Position numbers and translations under genes: made by a program
NCBI GenBank assembly: GCA_965221595.1
Contig: OZ244900.1
Coordinates: forward strand, 434,001 to 498,000
DNA: 64,000 bases
From: JAAXGX01 sp965221595
GTDB lineage: Bacteria > Acidobacteriota > Vicinamibacteria > Vicinamibacterales > UBA8438
Reading direction: 5' to 3'
Shown here: positions 17,267 through 25,429 of the stretch, in pieces
How positions within the stretch are numbered: the stretch's first letter is position 1
How the letters are laid out: every line of letters begins with the position of its first letter
Notes under the pieces: model-generated
Told to the model about the DNA's origin: nothing
The model's input: the letters and a program-made list of their open reading frames with translations, nothing else
Database searches by the model: none

Positions 17267-17632
17267 ATCGCTGCAAAGGTCTTCGTCGGCAATCTGAACT
17301 TCAGCACGACCCAGGCGGAGCTCGAGAAGCTCTTCGCGCAGGTGGGCGATGTCACCGAGGTGTTCCTGCCCGTGGATCGCGCTACCGGTCAGCCGCGGGG
17401 GTTCGCCTTCGTGGAATTCAGCGACGCGGCGGTCGTGTCGGAGGCCATCTCGCGGTTCGATGGCACCGAGCTGCAGGGACGCACGCTGAAGGTCAACGAG
17501 GCGCGCGAGCGCGCACCGCGGCCGCCCGCCGACTTCGGCCCGCCGCCGTTCGTCGACGACGGGCCGAGGTTCCGCCCGGCCAAGCCGAAGGGCAGCCGCC
17601 GCGGCATCCGCGGCCGCAAGCGCGGCTTCTAG
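17267..17632 (+). CDS. RRM-type RNA-binding protein, apparent ATC start
   Basis: 121 residues. A single RNA recognition motif is complete: RNP2 K-V-F-V-G-N-L at 4-10 and RNP1 G-F-A-F-V-E-F at 45-51, then a basic Arg/Gly/Pro-rich tail (K-G-S-R-R-G-I-R-G-R-K-R-G-F). Homologs start M-x-x-K-V-F-V-G-N-L; the codon in that place is ATC at 17267, preceded by a strong AAAGGAGG with a 5-base spacer. No ATG, GTG or TTG lies in frame nearby. So either translation starts at ATC, as with the rare AUU/AUC starts of some autoregulated genes, or a base is miscalled. Such small RRM proteins bind RNA in cyanobacteria and other phyla. Confidence 0.85.
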   Translation: MAAKVFVGNLNFSTTQAELEKLFAQVGDVTEVFLPVDRATGQPRGFAFVEFSDAAVVSEAISRFDGTELQGRTLKVNEARERAPRPPADFGPPPFVDDGPRFRPAKPKGSRRGIRGRKRGF

Positions 17633-17642
17633 CGCCCTGCTG

Positions 17643-17720
17643 CAAGGGCGCGCACGGCGCGCCTCGGCGAGAGCGGCGCGGGGCCATGGCGAACGCCGGG
17701 GGTTCGGGTCGCAGCCCCGC
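17643..17720 (+). repeat. Dispersed GC-rich intergenic repeat, copy C
   Basis: It shares with 1668-1756 the GCGCGCACGGCGCGCCTCGG module, the AGCGGCGCGGGG stretch and the AACGCCGGGGGTTCGGG block ending GCAGCCCCGC. It lies just downstream of the RRM gene. A partial further copy of the first module (CGCACGGTGTGCCTCGGCGG) follows at about 17731-17750. Confidence 0.6.
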
Positions 17721-17830
17721 TGGTGGAAGCCCGCACGGTGTGCCTCGGCGGCAGCGGCGCTGACGGCGTGCGTACGGCTGCCGGGCCGACGGGCGCCGTC
17801 ACGTGTCAGAATCGTACGCAGGAGGTAGCC

Positions 17831-18718
17831 ATGCGTCTCGCATCGTTTCTCGCGTCCTGCACCGGCGTCCTGGTGCTTGCGTCGGCCTCCGGCGCGTCGG
17901 CCCAGGGTGCAGGCGACGAGCCGCGTTCCGGCTGGTACGCCGGCGGCGGCATCGGGGCCGCCTGGGCATCGACTATCGCGCAGAGCGGTTGGAATCGGGA
18001 CCCGCTCTGCTATCCGACCGATGCCTGCTTCGACCTGGACCCCAGACCCGAGGTCTCCGGCTACCGCTGGCACTACGACGTCGCCGCCGCAGCGGGCGCT
18101 GCGTTCGAGGTCTCGGCCGGCCTGTTCGCCAATCGTGCGCGGGTCGAGGTGGCGTACGGGCAGCGCTGGAACGACCTCGACCAGATGTTCCTCGGCATCA
18201 CCGACTACGACGGGGTGGCCATGGCGGACCGGGTCGGCACCACGGTCACGGCCGACACCCGAGCCTCGATAGACCAGTTGGCCGTGCGCATGCTCACGGT
18301 CAACGCGTACTACGACTTTCCGGCTGGTTCAGCGTTCGCGCCCTACGTGGGCGCCGGGATGGGACCCGCGTTCGTCACGGTGGCCGGGTTGCACTTCTCG
18401 GACATGTACAGGGACACGGCCGCCGACGGCGATGTTTACGATCCGCCCCTCTCGTTCTACAACGCCAGCGTGGATGCAGACCTGTCCGACACGGTTCTGG
18501 CCGGACATCTGCATGCGGGCGCCGACTTCCGCGTGGCCGACCGGCTGTGGCTGGGGCTGAAGCTCACCTACTCGCTGCTGGCCGACATCGAGGCTAGCGG
18601 CAGGTACGACCTGCACCCGGTCAACTCGCTGGTGCCGAACTTCGAGCACCACGAGACGTTCGCCGGCGCACGCTCCTGGATGCTCATGCTCACCGCCAAG
18701 TACGTCTTCGACAACTGA
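17831..18718 (+). CDS. Outer-membrane beta-barrel-like protein
   Basis: 295 residues from ATG 17831, preceded by CAGGAGGT. A signal peptide (about 1-23, ends A-S-A-Q-G) is followed by G-W-Y-A-G-G-G-I-G-A-A-W, the usual start of porin-like or OmpA-like small barrels. Alternating amphipathic strands follow (V-E-V-A-Y-G-Q-R-W; V-N-A-Y-Y-D-F; F-A-P-Y-V-G-A-G-M-G), ending T-A-K-Y-V-F-D-N. Many surface-opacity-type barrels look like this. The last residue is Asn rather than Phe, slightly unusual. The role is unknown; it is convergent with the molybdoenzyme gene with 9 bases between stops. Confidence 0.8.
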   Translation: MRLASFLASCTGVLVLASASGASAQGAGDEPRSGWYAGGGIGAAWASTIAQSGWNRDPLCYPTDACFDLDPRPEVSGYRWHYDVAAAAGAAFEVSAGLFANRARVEVAYGQRWNDLDQMFLGITDYDGVAMADRVGTTVTADTRASIDQLAVRMLTVNAYYDFPAGSAFAPYVGAGMGPAFVTVAGLHFSDMYRDTAADGDVYDPPLSFYNASVDADLSDTVLAGHLHAGADFRVADRLWLGLKLTYSLLADIEASGRYDLHPVNSLVPNFEHHETFAGARSWMLMLTAKYVFDN

Positions 18719-18727
18719 GTCTCTGCG

Positions 18728-19480
18728 TCAGACGCCCGCGAACCAGTGGAACCCGTAGTCGGCACTGATGCCGCCGCCGCCCTTGCCGAAGCCGGTCAGT
18801 GACTCGACGAGCTCTATCGACTTGAGGAACTTCACGTTCTTGTAGCCGCACTGGCGCTCGACCCGCAGGCGGAGGGGCGCGCCGTTGCCCATGGGCAGGT
18901 CCTCGCCGTTCAGGCGGTAGGCGAGGATCGTCTGCGGGTGGGCGACTTCGAACAGGTCGATGCTCTCGTACCAGCCGTCCCACGTCTTGAAGACCACGTA
19001 GCGCGCCCGCGGGCGGGGACCGCCGGCCTCCTCGATCACGCGCTCGAGCCGGGGGCCCGTCCACTCGCCGATGGCCGACCAGCCCTGCTCGCAGACGTGC
19101 TGGGTGATCTGCGTGCGGGCCGGCAGGCGCTTGATTGCGTCCAGCGACAACGACACGGGCCGCCCGACGAGGCCGAACACCTCCAGGCGCCATTCCTTGA
19201 ATCCGCCGCGCCGCAGCCGCTGATACTCCTCGTTCGGGGGATTGGTCTGGGCCCAGGTGGGGAACGGGTGCGAGATGTCGCTGCGCTGGTACTCGCGCGC
19301 CAGCGGTTGGTCCGCCTGCAGTAGGCGGTTCGTGCCCATCGTCAGCACGTCGGCCAGGCCCACGAGCCCGCCCCTGTACTGCGGCGGCAGGAAGGTCTCG
19401 CGGGAGCAGCCCGTCAACAGCAGGCCGCCCAGCGCGGGCAGGCCGCGCAGCAACTTCCGGCGCGAGATGAACTGGCTCAT
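18728..19480 (-). CDS. Molybdopterin-dependent sulfite oxidase/MsrP-type oxidoreductase
   Basis: 250 residues from ATG 19480. The N-terminus S-R-R-K-L-L-R-G-L-P-A-L-G-G-L-L-L-T-G-C is a twin-arginine signal with a lipobox Cys at 25, so the protein is probably exported folded and lipid-anchored. The Mo-cofactor domain carries H-V-C-E-Q-G-W, with C130 the expected molybdenum-ligating Cys, then F-K-T-W-D-G-W-Y-E-S and Y-R-L-N-G-E-D-L-P-M-G-N-G-A-P-L-R-L-R. The dimerisation domain of eukaryotic sulfite oxidases is absent, as in MsrP/YedY. The start overlaps the stop of the cytochrome b gene (ATGA), so the pair is coupled: the membrane cytochrome probably passes electrons to or from this periplasmic enzyme. 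Substrate (methionine sulfoxide, sulfite or other) is not decided. Confidence 0.9.
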   Translation of the reverse strand: MSQFISRRKLLRGLPALGGLLLTGCSRETFLPPQYRGGLVGLADVLTMGTNRLLQADQPLAREYQRSDISHPFPTWAQTNPPNEEYQRLRRGGFKEWRLEVFGLVGRPVSLSLDAIKRLPARTQITQHVCEQGWSAIGEWTGPRLERVIEEAGGPRPRARYVVFKTWDGWYESIDLFEVAHPQTILAYRLNGEDLPMGNGAPLRLRVERQCGYKNVKFLKSIELVESLTGFGKGGGGISADYGFHWFAGV

Positions 19481-20211
19481 TGGTCCCCCTCGGGAACCCG
19501 CAGGTTCCCTGTGATCATCGAACGCACGCGGTTCACGACGCCGGCCGCAGCCACCTCCAGCAGGTGCACGACCACGAACAGCACGAGTAGCACGGTACCG
19601 AACGTGTGCAGAGAGCGCGCCGTCTGCCGACCGCCGAACAGGTCGAGCAGCCACGGCGCGCCGGCCGTGATGCCGGGCGACTGGGCCACCCCGGTCAGCA
19701 CCATGAGCGGCACGTAGACGAAGATGAGCAGCAGGTACGAGAGCTTCTGCAGCGTGCCGTAATGAACCGTCGACGCAGGGGCCCGCCGCGGCCAGCGCAG
19801 GTGCTCGCGGATCTCGGCGCGCAGGTGCCCGAGCGTGAGCTCCTCGCGGCCTGGCAGCAGGTTGCGTCCGAAGTGCCCCCTGGCCAGATTCCACCCGGCG
19901 TAGACCAGGCCGTTGATCAGGAACACCCAGGCGAACGTGAAGTGGTAGTTGCGGCCCCACATCCGGTTTCCCAGTGCGCCCGCCTCGTCCCAGGACAGGC
20001 CCCAGTCCGAGAGCTTGAAGATAGCCGGATGGCCCTGGTAGCCGGTATGACCCCAGTACAGCTCGGGGAAATCGAGGAAGATGTGGATGCCGCTGAGCAG
20101 CAGATAGCCGCACGCGATGACGTTGATCCAGTGGCAGATGCGGACGTTGGGCGAATGGAGCGCAACGCGGCGCCAGGCGCCGGTGCGCGACCCCGCGGGT
20201 GTCTCGACCAT
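19477..20211 (-). CDS. Cytochrome b561-type membrane subunit partnering the molybdoenzyme
   Basis: 244 residues. Four hydrophobic segments carry candidate haem b His ligands: V-R-I-C-H-W-I-N-V (TM1), G-R-N-Y-H-F-T-F-A-W (TM2), a Y-G-T-L-Q-K-L-S-Y-L-L-L loop into TM3, and R-S-L-H-T-F-G-T then V-V-V-H-L-L-E-V (TM4). This is the thiosulfate-reductase/formate-dehydrogenase gamma-type cytochrome b family rather than the MsrQ type. It precedes and overlaps (4 bases) the Mo-oxidoreductase gene and most likely links it to the quinone pool. A 259-bp divergent spacer separates it from the HMA-like gene. Confidence 0.88.
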   Translation of the reverse strand: MVETPAGSRTGAWRRVALHSPNVRICHWINVIACGYLLLSGIHIFLDFPELYWGHTGYQGHPAIFKLSDWGLSWDEAGALGNRMWGRNYHFTFAWVFLINGLVYAGWNLARGHFGRNLLPGREELTLGHLRAEIREHLRWPRRAPASTVHYGTLQKLSYLLLIFVYVPLMVLTGVAQSPGITAGAPWLLDLFGGRQTARSLHTFGTVLLVLFVVVHLLEVAAAGVVNRVRSMITGNLRVPEGDQ

Positions 20212-20470
20212 GGCTTCCTTCGTCCGGATGCGTGCTGCGCCAACTAATGTATCGCGATTTCACCTCGACGGAGAGCCCCGATCGCAGCCTGAAGCGTGCT
20301 CTCGATTCCTTTTCTGATCCGCCCCGCAACGATCTCTCGCGTTCTCGGCGGCGGCGGGACGACCTTGCCGGCGCGGATCACGGTATAGTCCGCTCGCGGC
20401 AATCCGAGCGTCACCTGCCGGTGGCCGCAGTGGACGGGCTCCCCGGTTCGCAGACCACGGAGGACACACG

Positions 20471-21007
20471 ATGGGATCAGCGCTGCGCCACCACCGCCGC
20501 CTGGCCGGGGCCGCGCTGCTGTGCGGTTCGTTGTCGATCGGCGCGGGCGCGGCGGCCCCGCAGCCGCCGGACGGGCCGCGGATGGTGCGGGTGACTGTCG
20601 AGGTGGAGCTGTCGTGCCCCTCCTGCGCTGCCGGTCTCGAACGGCGCATGCTGCGCCTGGACCACGTGGCCGGCGTGGATGTCCGCGTTCCTGCCGGGCA
20701 GGTCGTCCTGGCCGTCGATCCCGGCGGTTACCTGGATCTGCACGCGGTGTGGGACACGGTGCGCAATGCCGGCTTTCTGCCCGACCGTTTGGCGGTTACT
20801 GCCCTGGGCCACGTCGCCGCTGTGAACGACACGCCGGTTCTCGCGCTGTCGCCCGACTACGTCCTGCCGCTTGCCGAAGCGGGTGGCCTCACGGACCTGG
20901 CGACCGAGGCGGGCGACGAGTTGCTGCACGTGACCGGACACTGGACCGGGCCGCCCGACGGTGCCGGACAGCTGGTGGTCGAGTCGTTCGAGCTCGTCGC
21001 GCGGTGA
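20471..21007 (+). CDS. Exported protein with heavy-metal-associated-like domain
   Basis: 178 residues. A signal peptide (about 1-29) precedes an HMA-like fold at about 38-105: V-T-V-E-V-E-L-S-C-P-S-C-A-A-G-L, with C49 and C52 in the metal-binding C-x-x-C, then V-D-V-R-V-P-A-G-Q-V-V-L-A-V. The last 70 residues are unlike other families I know. Classical HMA domains carry M-x-C-x-x-C; here the Met position is Leu-Ser. An exported metal carrier or a sensor is plausible, but unproven. It stands alone between the cytochrome b gene (divergent) and the first of three tandem P-R-T-x-H/W-G genes, 134 bp downstream. Confidence 0.75.
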   Translation: MGSALRHHRRLAGAALLCGSLSIGAGAAAPQPPDGPRMVRVTVEVELSCPSCAAGLERRMLRLDHVAGVDVRVPAGQVVLAVDPGGYLDLHAVWDTVRNAGFLPDRLAVTALGHVAAVNDTPVLALSPDYVLPLAEAGGLTDLATEAGDELLHVTGHWTGPPDGAGQLVVESFELVAR

Positions 21008-21141
21008 CGAGCGCGGACGGGCAGAGTTCGGCCAGGTCCACGCGCCGGCCGGGGTTGTCGTCCGCTCGCGAATACCGAAGACGTCCGGCGCTCGTGATAT
21101 TCTGACGCCGAACGGAATTCGACTCGCGGAGGAGGTTTCCC

Positions 21142-22158
21142 ATGAGGATCGGTCACTTCACTGCCGTTACCGCGCTGGGTGCCCTGATCGCCGTCGCACT
21201 GCTGCCGGGCGCCGCGCTCGCTCAGTCGTCCGACTGGACCGTGCCGCGCACCGAGCACGGCCATCCCGACCTGCAGGGTATCTGGGGCAACAACGCGGTC
21301 ACTCCGCTGGAGCGGCCCGAGTCGCTGGGCGACCGGGCGGCGCTCACCGAAGAGGAACTGGCGCAGGTGCAGACGACGGCGGAGGAGCTGTTTGCCCTGG
21401 ACGCGGGCGACGCGGCCTTCGGCGACCAGTTCTTCAACGTGGCGCTGACCGCGCCCGAGACCTTCACCTCGTCCGACGGCGGGACCGGCAACTACAACCA
21501 GTTCTGGCTGGTCGAGCGCGACTTCAACAACCGCACGTCGCTCATCACCGATCCGCGGAACGGCCGCCTGCCGCGGCTGACGGCGGCCGCGCAGGAGGCG
21601 GCAGCAGCGGCCCGCGCCAATCGCGGCCGCCCGGCGGCGTGGACGGACGACCGCGGGCTGAGCGAGCGCTGCATCACTTTCGGCCTGCCGAACCTGCTGG
21701 CCGGCTACAACAGCTATTACCACATCCTGCAGACGGCCGATCACGTCGTCATCGAGCAGGAGCTGATCCACACGACGCGGATCATCCCGATCGACGGCCG
21801 CGCGCACATCGACCCCGACATCGATCAGTGGCACGGCAACTCGGTCGGCCGCTGGGAAGGCGACACGCTCGTCGTCGAAACGACCCACTTCGCGCCGCAG
21901 AGCAACTTCCGGGGCGCGAGCGAGAACCTGCGGCTCATCGAGCGCTTCACCCGGATCGGTCCGGACGACATGCACTACGAGTTCACCGCCATCGACCCGA
22001 CGGTCTGGGAGTCGTCCTGGACGGCGCTGCTGGAATGGAAGCGGACCGACGACGCCATCTTCGAGTATGCCTGCCACGAGGGCAACATCGGCATGGAGGG
22101 CATTCTCTCGGGTGCGCGTGCCGACGAGGCGCGCGCGAGCGCCGAGGGGGGCAACTAG
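21142..22158 (+). CDS. Secreted P-R-T-x-H-G family protein (copy 3 of 6), function unknown
   Basis: 338 residues, ATG with GGAGGAGG upstream. Signal peptide about 1-28 (ends A-L-A-Q), then V-P-R-T-E-H-G-H-P-D-L-Q-G-I-W, where His replaces the Trp of the usual P-R-T-P-W-G. Other family marks: N-Y-N-Q-F-W, R-C-I-T-F-G-L-P, R-I-I-P-I-D-G, R-W-E-G-D-T-L-V-V-E-T-T-H-F and Y-A-C-H-E-G-N-I. It is first of three adjacent family members on the same strand (48 bp, then 13 bp apart), so an operon is likely. It belongs to the G-L-P subgroup while its two neighbours belong to the F-N-S-G-P-P subgroup, so the cluster is not a simple recent triplication. Confidence 0.8.
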   Translation: MRIGHFTAVTALGALIAVALLPGAALAQSSDWTVPRTEHGHPDLQGIWGNNAVTPLERPESLGDRAALTEEELAQVQTTAEELFALDAGDAAFGDQFFNVALTAPETFTSSDGGTGNYNQFWLVERDFNNRTSLITDPRNGRLPRLTAAAQEAAAAARANRGRPAAWTDDRGLSERCITFGLPNLLAGYNSYYHILQTADHVVIEQELIHTTRIIPIDGRAHIDPDIDQWHGNSVGRWEGDTLVVETTHFAPQSNFRGASENLRLIERFTRIGPDDMHYEFTAIDPTVWESSWTALLEWKRTDDAIFEYACHEGNIGMEGILSGARADEARASAEGGN

Positions 22159-22206
22159 CCGCCGTCTGCGGCACGCGGGGCGGTCGCCCGCATGAGGAGG
22201 AGTGCG

Positions 22207-23214
22207 ATGAATCGTCGACCTCTGGTAGCGATGGCTGTCGTGGCGACCGCCGTCACCGTCACGTTCCTGGCGCCCCGGCCGGCCGCAGGCCAGTCGGGTG
22301 GGGCGCCGCGCACGGCCTGGGGCGATCCGGACCTGCAGGGCGTCTGGGACTACCGCACGGTGACGCCGATGGAGCGCCCCGAGGAGTTCGAGGGACGCGA
22401 GTTCCTCACTGCCGAGGAGGCGGCCGGCCTCGAGCAGCGGGCGGTGGACAGTCAGGTCGACCGGCCGCCCCGGGCGGGCGATCCGGGCACCTACAACCAG
22501 TTCTGGATGGACTTCGGCACCAACATCATCGGCACCCGGCGCACGTCGCTCATCGTCGATCCGCCGGATGGCCGCATTCCCGACTTGGCGCCGGAGGCGA
22601 AGCGGCGGCAGGCGGAACTGGCCGCGGCCCGCGAGGGCGTGGGCGACGACGTACCGCGGCCCGGGGCCTGGGTCGAGGACGTGCCGGTGAGCGTGCGCTG
22701 CATCGTGGGCTTCAACTCGGGCCCGCCGATGTATCCCGCCGCGTACAACAACAACGTCCAGTTGTTCCAGATTCCGGGCTACGTGGCCATCTTCAACGAG
22801 ATGGGGCCAGCGGTCCGGATGGTGCCGCTCGACGGCCGCCCGCACCTGCCGCAGCATCTGCGCCAGTGGCTGGGCGACTCGCGCGGCCGCTGGGACGGCG
22901 ACACGCTGGTGGTCGAGACCACCAACTTCCTGCGCGAGACGGCTTTCGGCCGCTATGCGGGGAGCGTCGGCCGGCTGGGCGGCTCGGGCCCGAACATCCA
23001 CCTCATCGAGCGCTTCACGCGAGTCGACGCCGACACGCTGTTGTACGAGGCGACGGTCGAGGACGAGACGACCTGGGTGCGACCGTGGACCTACGCGATT
23101 CCCATGCGCAGAAGCGACGCGGCCGTCTATGAGTACGCCTGCCACGAGGGGAACTACGGCCTCGTGAACATCCTCGCCGGTGCGCTCAGGGAGGCGGAGG
23201 AGGCCGGGAAGTAG
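22207..23214 (+). CDS. Secreted P-R-T-x-W-G family protein (copy 4 of 6), function unknown
   Basis: 335 residues from ATG 22207 with GAGGAGG upstream; ATG 22192 is an alternative but falls before the ribosome-binding site. Signal peptide about 1-27 (ends A-A-G-Q-S), then P-R-T-A-W-G-D-P-D-L-Q-G-V-W-D-Y. Family marks: E-F-E-G-R-E-F-L-T, Y-N-Q-F-W-M-D-F, R-C-I-V-G-F-N-S-G-P-P, D-G-D-T-L-V-V-E-T-T-N-F-L-R, E-R-F-T-R-V-D and Y-A-C-H-E-G-N-Y. It is the middle gene of the three-gene cluster and is closest by eye to the copies at 14502 and 23228. Confidence 0.8.
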   Translation: MNRRPLVAMAVVATAVTVTFLAPRPAAGQSGGAPRTAWGDPDLQGVWDYRTVTPMERPEEFEGREFLTAEEAAGLEQRAVDSQVDRPPRAGDPGTYNQFWMDFGTNIIGTRRTSLIVDPPDGRIPDLAPEAKRRQAELAAAREGVGDDVPRPGAWVEDVPVSVRCIVGFNSGPPMYPAAYNNNVQLFQIPGYVAIFNEMGPAVRMVPLDGRPHLPQHLRQWLGDSRGRWDGDTLVVETTNFLRETAFGRYAGSVGRLGGSGPNIHLIERFTRVDADTLLYEATVEDETTWVRPWTYAIPMRRSDAAVYEYACHEGNYGLVNILAGALREAEEAGK

Positions 23215-23227
23215 GAGGAGGGGAAGA

Positions 23228-24262
23228 ATGAGCCATCGATGTCTCGTCGTGGTGTGTGCGGCGATTGCGGTCGTGACGCTGGCGCCCGTGCCGAGGGCGG
23301 CGCAGTCATCGGAAGTGCCCCGTACTCCGTGGGGCGCTCCGGATTTGCAGGGGGTCTGGGATTTCCGTTCCCTCACGCCTCTGGAACGCCCCGCAGAGCT
23401 GGCGGACCAGGCGTTTCTGACCGAGGACGAGGCGGCGAGTCTCGAACAGGCGGCTCTCGACCGCAACGCGGAGCTCTGGAACCGCCCCGCGCGGCGCACG
23501 GTGGCCGGCGCCAACGTGGACCGGGGGGAGGATGGGCAGCCCGGTTTTTACAACAACTTCTGGCTGGACGGAGGAACGGCGCCCGTCGAAACGCGGCGGA
23601 CCTCGCTGATCGTGGATCCGCCCGACGGGCGGATTCCACCCCTGACGCAGGCGGCCATGGCGCGCAAGGCCGCAATCGATCGGGAGCGTCGGGGCGTCAA
23701 CCGGCACGCACCCACGCCCGGCGGCTTCGTCGAGGACCTTGGCCCGAACGCGTTGCAGCTCCGCTGCATCACGGGCTTCAACTCGGGTCCGCCGATGACG
23801 CCCGGCGGCTACAACCAGAACGTACAGCTCTTCCAGACGCCCGACCAGGTGGTGTTGCTCAACGAAATGAACCACAACTTCCGCGTCATTCCCCTGGACG
23901 GGCAGCCGGTCAGCGGCCTGCCGCAGTGGACGGGTGAATCACGCGGCTACTGGGACGGCGACACGCTCGTCGTCGAGACGTCCAACTTCCTGCGTGAGAC
24001 GAGCTTCGCCCAGGGCCAGACCGACGCCCACCTGCGGCTGACCGAGCGCTTCACCCGCATATCTCGCGAGACGCTGATGTACGAAGCCACGGTCGACGAT
24101 CCCACCGTGTGGGTCAGACCCTGGACCTATGAGATTCCCATGCAGTGGAACGACCAGCCGCTGTACGAGTATGCCTGTCACGAAGGCAACTACGGTCTCT
24201 ACAACATCCTGGCCGGGGCGCGCGCCGAGGAGGCCGCGGCTGCGGCGCAGGCATCGAGATAG
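23228..24262 (+). CDS. Secreted P-R-T-x-W-G family protein (copy 5 of 6), function unknown
   Basis: 344 residues from ATG 23228, 13 bases after the previous stop, with AGGAGGGGAAG upstream. Signal peptide about 1-24, then V-P-R-T-P-W-G-A-P-D-L-Q-G-V-W-D-F. Family marks: R-R-T-S-L-I-V-D-P-P-D-G-R-I-P, R-C-I-T-G-F-N-S-G-P-P, R-V-I-P-L-D-G, D-G-D-T-L-V-V-E-T-S-N-F-L-R and Y-A-C-H-E-G-N-Y. Ala-rich tail. It closes the three-gene cluster; the cupin gene follows 66 bp later on the same strand. Confidence 0.8.
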   Translation: MSHRCLVVVCAAIAVVTLAPVPRAAQSSEVPRTPWGAPDLQGVWDFRSLTPLERPAELADQAFLTEDEAASLEQAALDRNAELWNRPARRTVAGANVDRGEDGQPGFYNNFWLDGGTAPVETRRTSLIVDPPDGRIPPLTQAAMARKAAIDRERRGVNRHAPTPGGFVEDLGPNALQLRCITGFNSGPPMTPGGYNQNVQLFQTPDQVVLLNEMNHNFRVIPLDGQPVSGLPQWTGESRGYWDGDTLVVETSNFLRETSFAQGQTDAHLRLTERFTRISRETLMYEATVDDPTVWVRPWTYEIPMQWNDQPLYEYACHEGNYGLYNILAGARAEEAAAAAQASR

Positions 24263-24328
24263 GCTCCTCCCCGTCACGGTGCCTCGCCCGCGGCATGCGG
24301 CCCCGCGGTCGGGTAGACTGCGAAGAGC

Positions 24329-24892
24329 ATGAGCGCCATCGGGGTGGATGAGCTGGTGCGGCGGCTCGACGCCGCGGTCGAGGCGGCGGACGTCGAGACC
24401 GTCACGCAGCAGGTGCAGCGCGAGGTCGAGTACGCGCTCGTGCCGGGCCGGCTCCAGTTGGACAAGCGGTTCCGGCGCACGCGGCCGGACCACCACGCGC
24501 GGCGGCTCCTACACCGCGATCCTGCGCGCCGCTATACGGTGCTGGTGCTCGCGTGGGCACCCGGCCAGGGAACGCCGATCCACGACCATCCCAACCTCTG
24601 GAGCGTCGAGGGTGTGCTCGAGGGCGAGTTGGAGGTGACGCAGTACGCGCCGATCAAGGAGGAGGCCCACCGCTGCCGCTTTGCGCCGGTCGAGTCCCGC
24701 CGCGTCGTCGCGGGTGATGCCAACTTCCTCATCCCGCCCTTCGAGTACCACGCGCTGACCAACGACCTGACCGACCGGTCGTGTCTCACCCTCCACGTCT
24801 TCGGCGGCGAGCTGCTGGAGATGAACACCTTCGATCCGGTAGGCAACGGCTGGTACGAGCGCTCCCTGCGCCGCGTCACGTACGACGATTGA
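24329..24892 (+). CDS. Cysteine dioxygenase-family cupin
   Basis: 187 residues. The metal site of thiol dioxygenases is visible: P-I-H85-D-H87 in G-T-P-I-H-D-H-P-N-L-W and H141 in F-E-Y-H-A-L-T-N, with the cupin strand pattern V-E-G-V-L-E-G-E-L-E-V. These enzymes oxidise cysteine or another thiol to a sulfinic acid with Fe(II) and O2, in the cytoplasm. Mammalian CDO has a Cys-Tyr crosslink and an Arg that binds the carboxylate; I cannot assign those here, so the thiol substrate is open. The gene may be read through from the P-R-T-x-W-G cluster upstream. Confidence 0.85.
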   Translation: MSAIGVDELVRRLDAAVEAADVETVTQQVQREVEYALVPGRLQLDKRFRRTRPDHHARRLLHRDPARRYTVLVLAWAPGQGTPIHDHPNLWSVEGVLEGELEVTQYAPIKEEAHRCRFAPVESRRVVAGDANFLIPPFEYHALTNDLTDRSCLTLHVFGGELLEMNTFDPVGNGWYERSLRRVTYDD

Positions 24893-24934
24893 CTGCCGGC
24901 GCCCGCTCGCGCGCGCGAACATCGGCGCCGCCGC

Positions 24935-25414
24935 TCATTCGCCTTCGGCCGCCGCCTCGAGCACGGCGATGTCGATTCTCTTCATCTGCAGCAGGACCGG
25001 CCAGACTTTCGCCGCCCGCGGTCCGCTCAGCAGCTCGACTGCGCGCCGCGGCGTAATCTGCCACGACAGCCCGAATCGATCCTTCAGCCAGCCGCACTGG
25101 CTCTCGGCACCGCCATCGGCGACGAGTGCTTCCCACAGCCGGTCGGTCTCCGCCTGATCCTCGGTGAAGACGACGAGGGAAACCGCCTCGTCGAGCGTGA
25201 AGTGCGGACCCCCGTTGAGGGCCTGATAGGGCGTTCCGGCCAAGGTGAAGTCCACCGTCAGCACCGTGCCGGGCGCGTTCATCGCCTGCCCCTCCGAAGC
25301 GTAGCTGACCTGATCGATCCGGCTGTCAGGCAGCAGCGCACAATAGAACTCCGCGGCGGGGAGCGCCTGGGCGTCGAACCAGAGACACGTGCGAACCTTG
25401 GCGGCAAGCGACAT
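24935..25414 (-). CDS. PhnB-like VOC superfamily protein (3-demethylubiquinone methyltransferase-like fold)
   Basis: 159 residues. V-R-T-C-L-W-F-D-A-Q-A near the start, F-Y-C-A-L-L-P-D-S-R-I, then Y-Q-A-L-N-G-G-P-H-F-T-L-D-E-A and C-G-W-L-K-D-R-F-G-L-S-W-Q-I fit the PhnB/'3-demethylubiquinone-9 3-methyltransferase' VOC family, which has no proven methyltransferase activity. Biochemical role unknown. It lies 15 bases downstream of the quinoprotein gene on the same strand, so it may be cotranscribed with it. Confidence 0.88.
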   Translation of the reverse strand: MSLAAKVRTCLWFDAQALPAAEFYCALLPDSRIDQVSYASEGQAMNAPGTVLTVDFTLAGTPYQALNGGPHFTLDEAVSLVVFTEDQAETDRLWEALVADGGAESQCGWLKDRFGLSWQITPRRAVELLSGPRAAKVWPVLLQMKRIDIAVLEAAAEGE

Positions 25415-25429
25415 GGGAATCGGCTGGCG

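Noticed and set aside
20212..20470. Riboswitch or metal-responsive operator in the 259-bp spacer
   Set aside because: No recognisable aptamer or palindrome was found; the spacer probably holds two divergent promoters that cannot be placed by eye.
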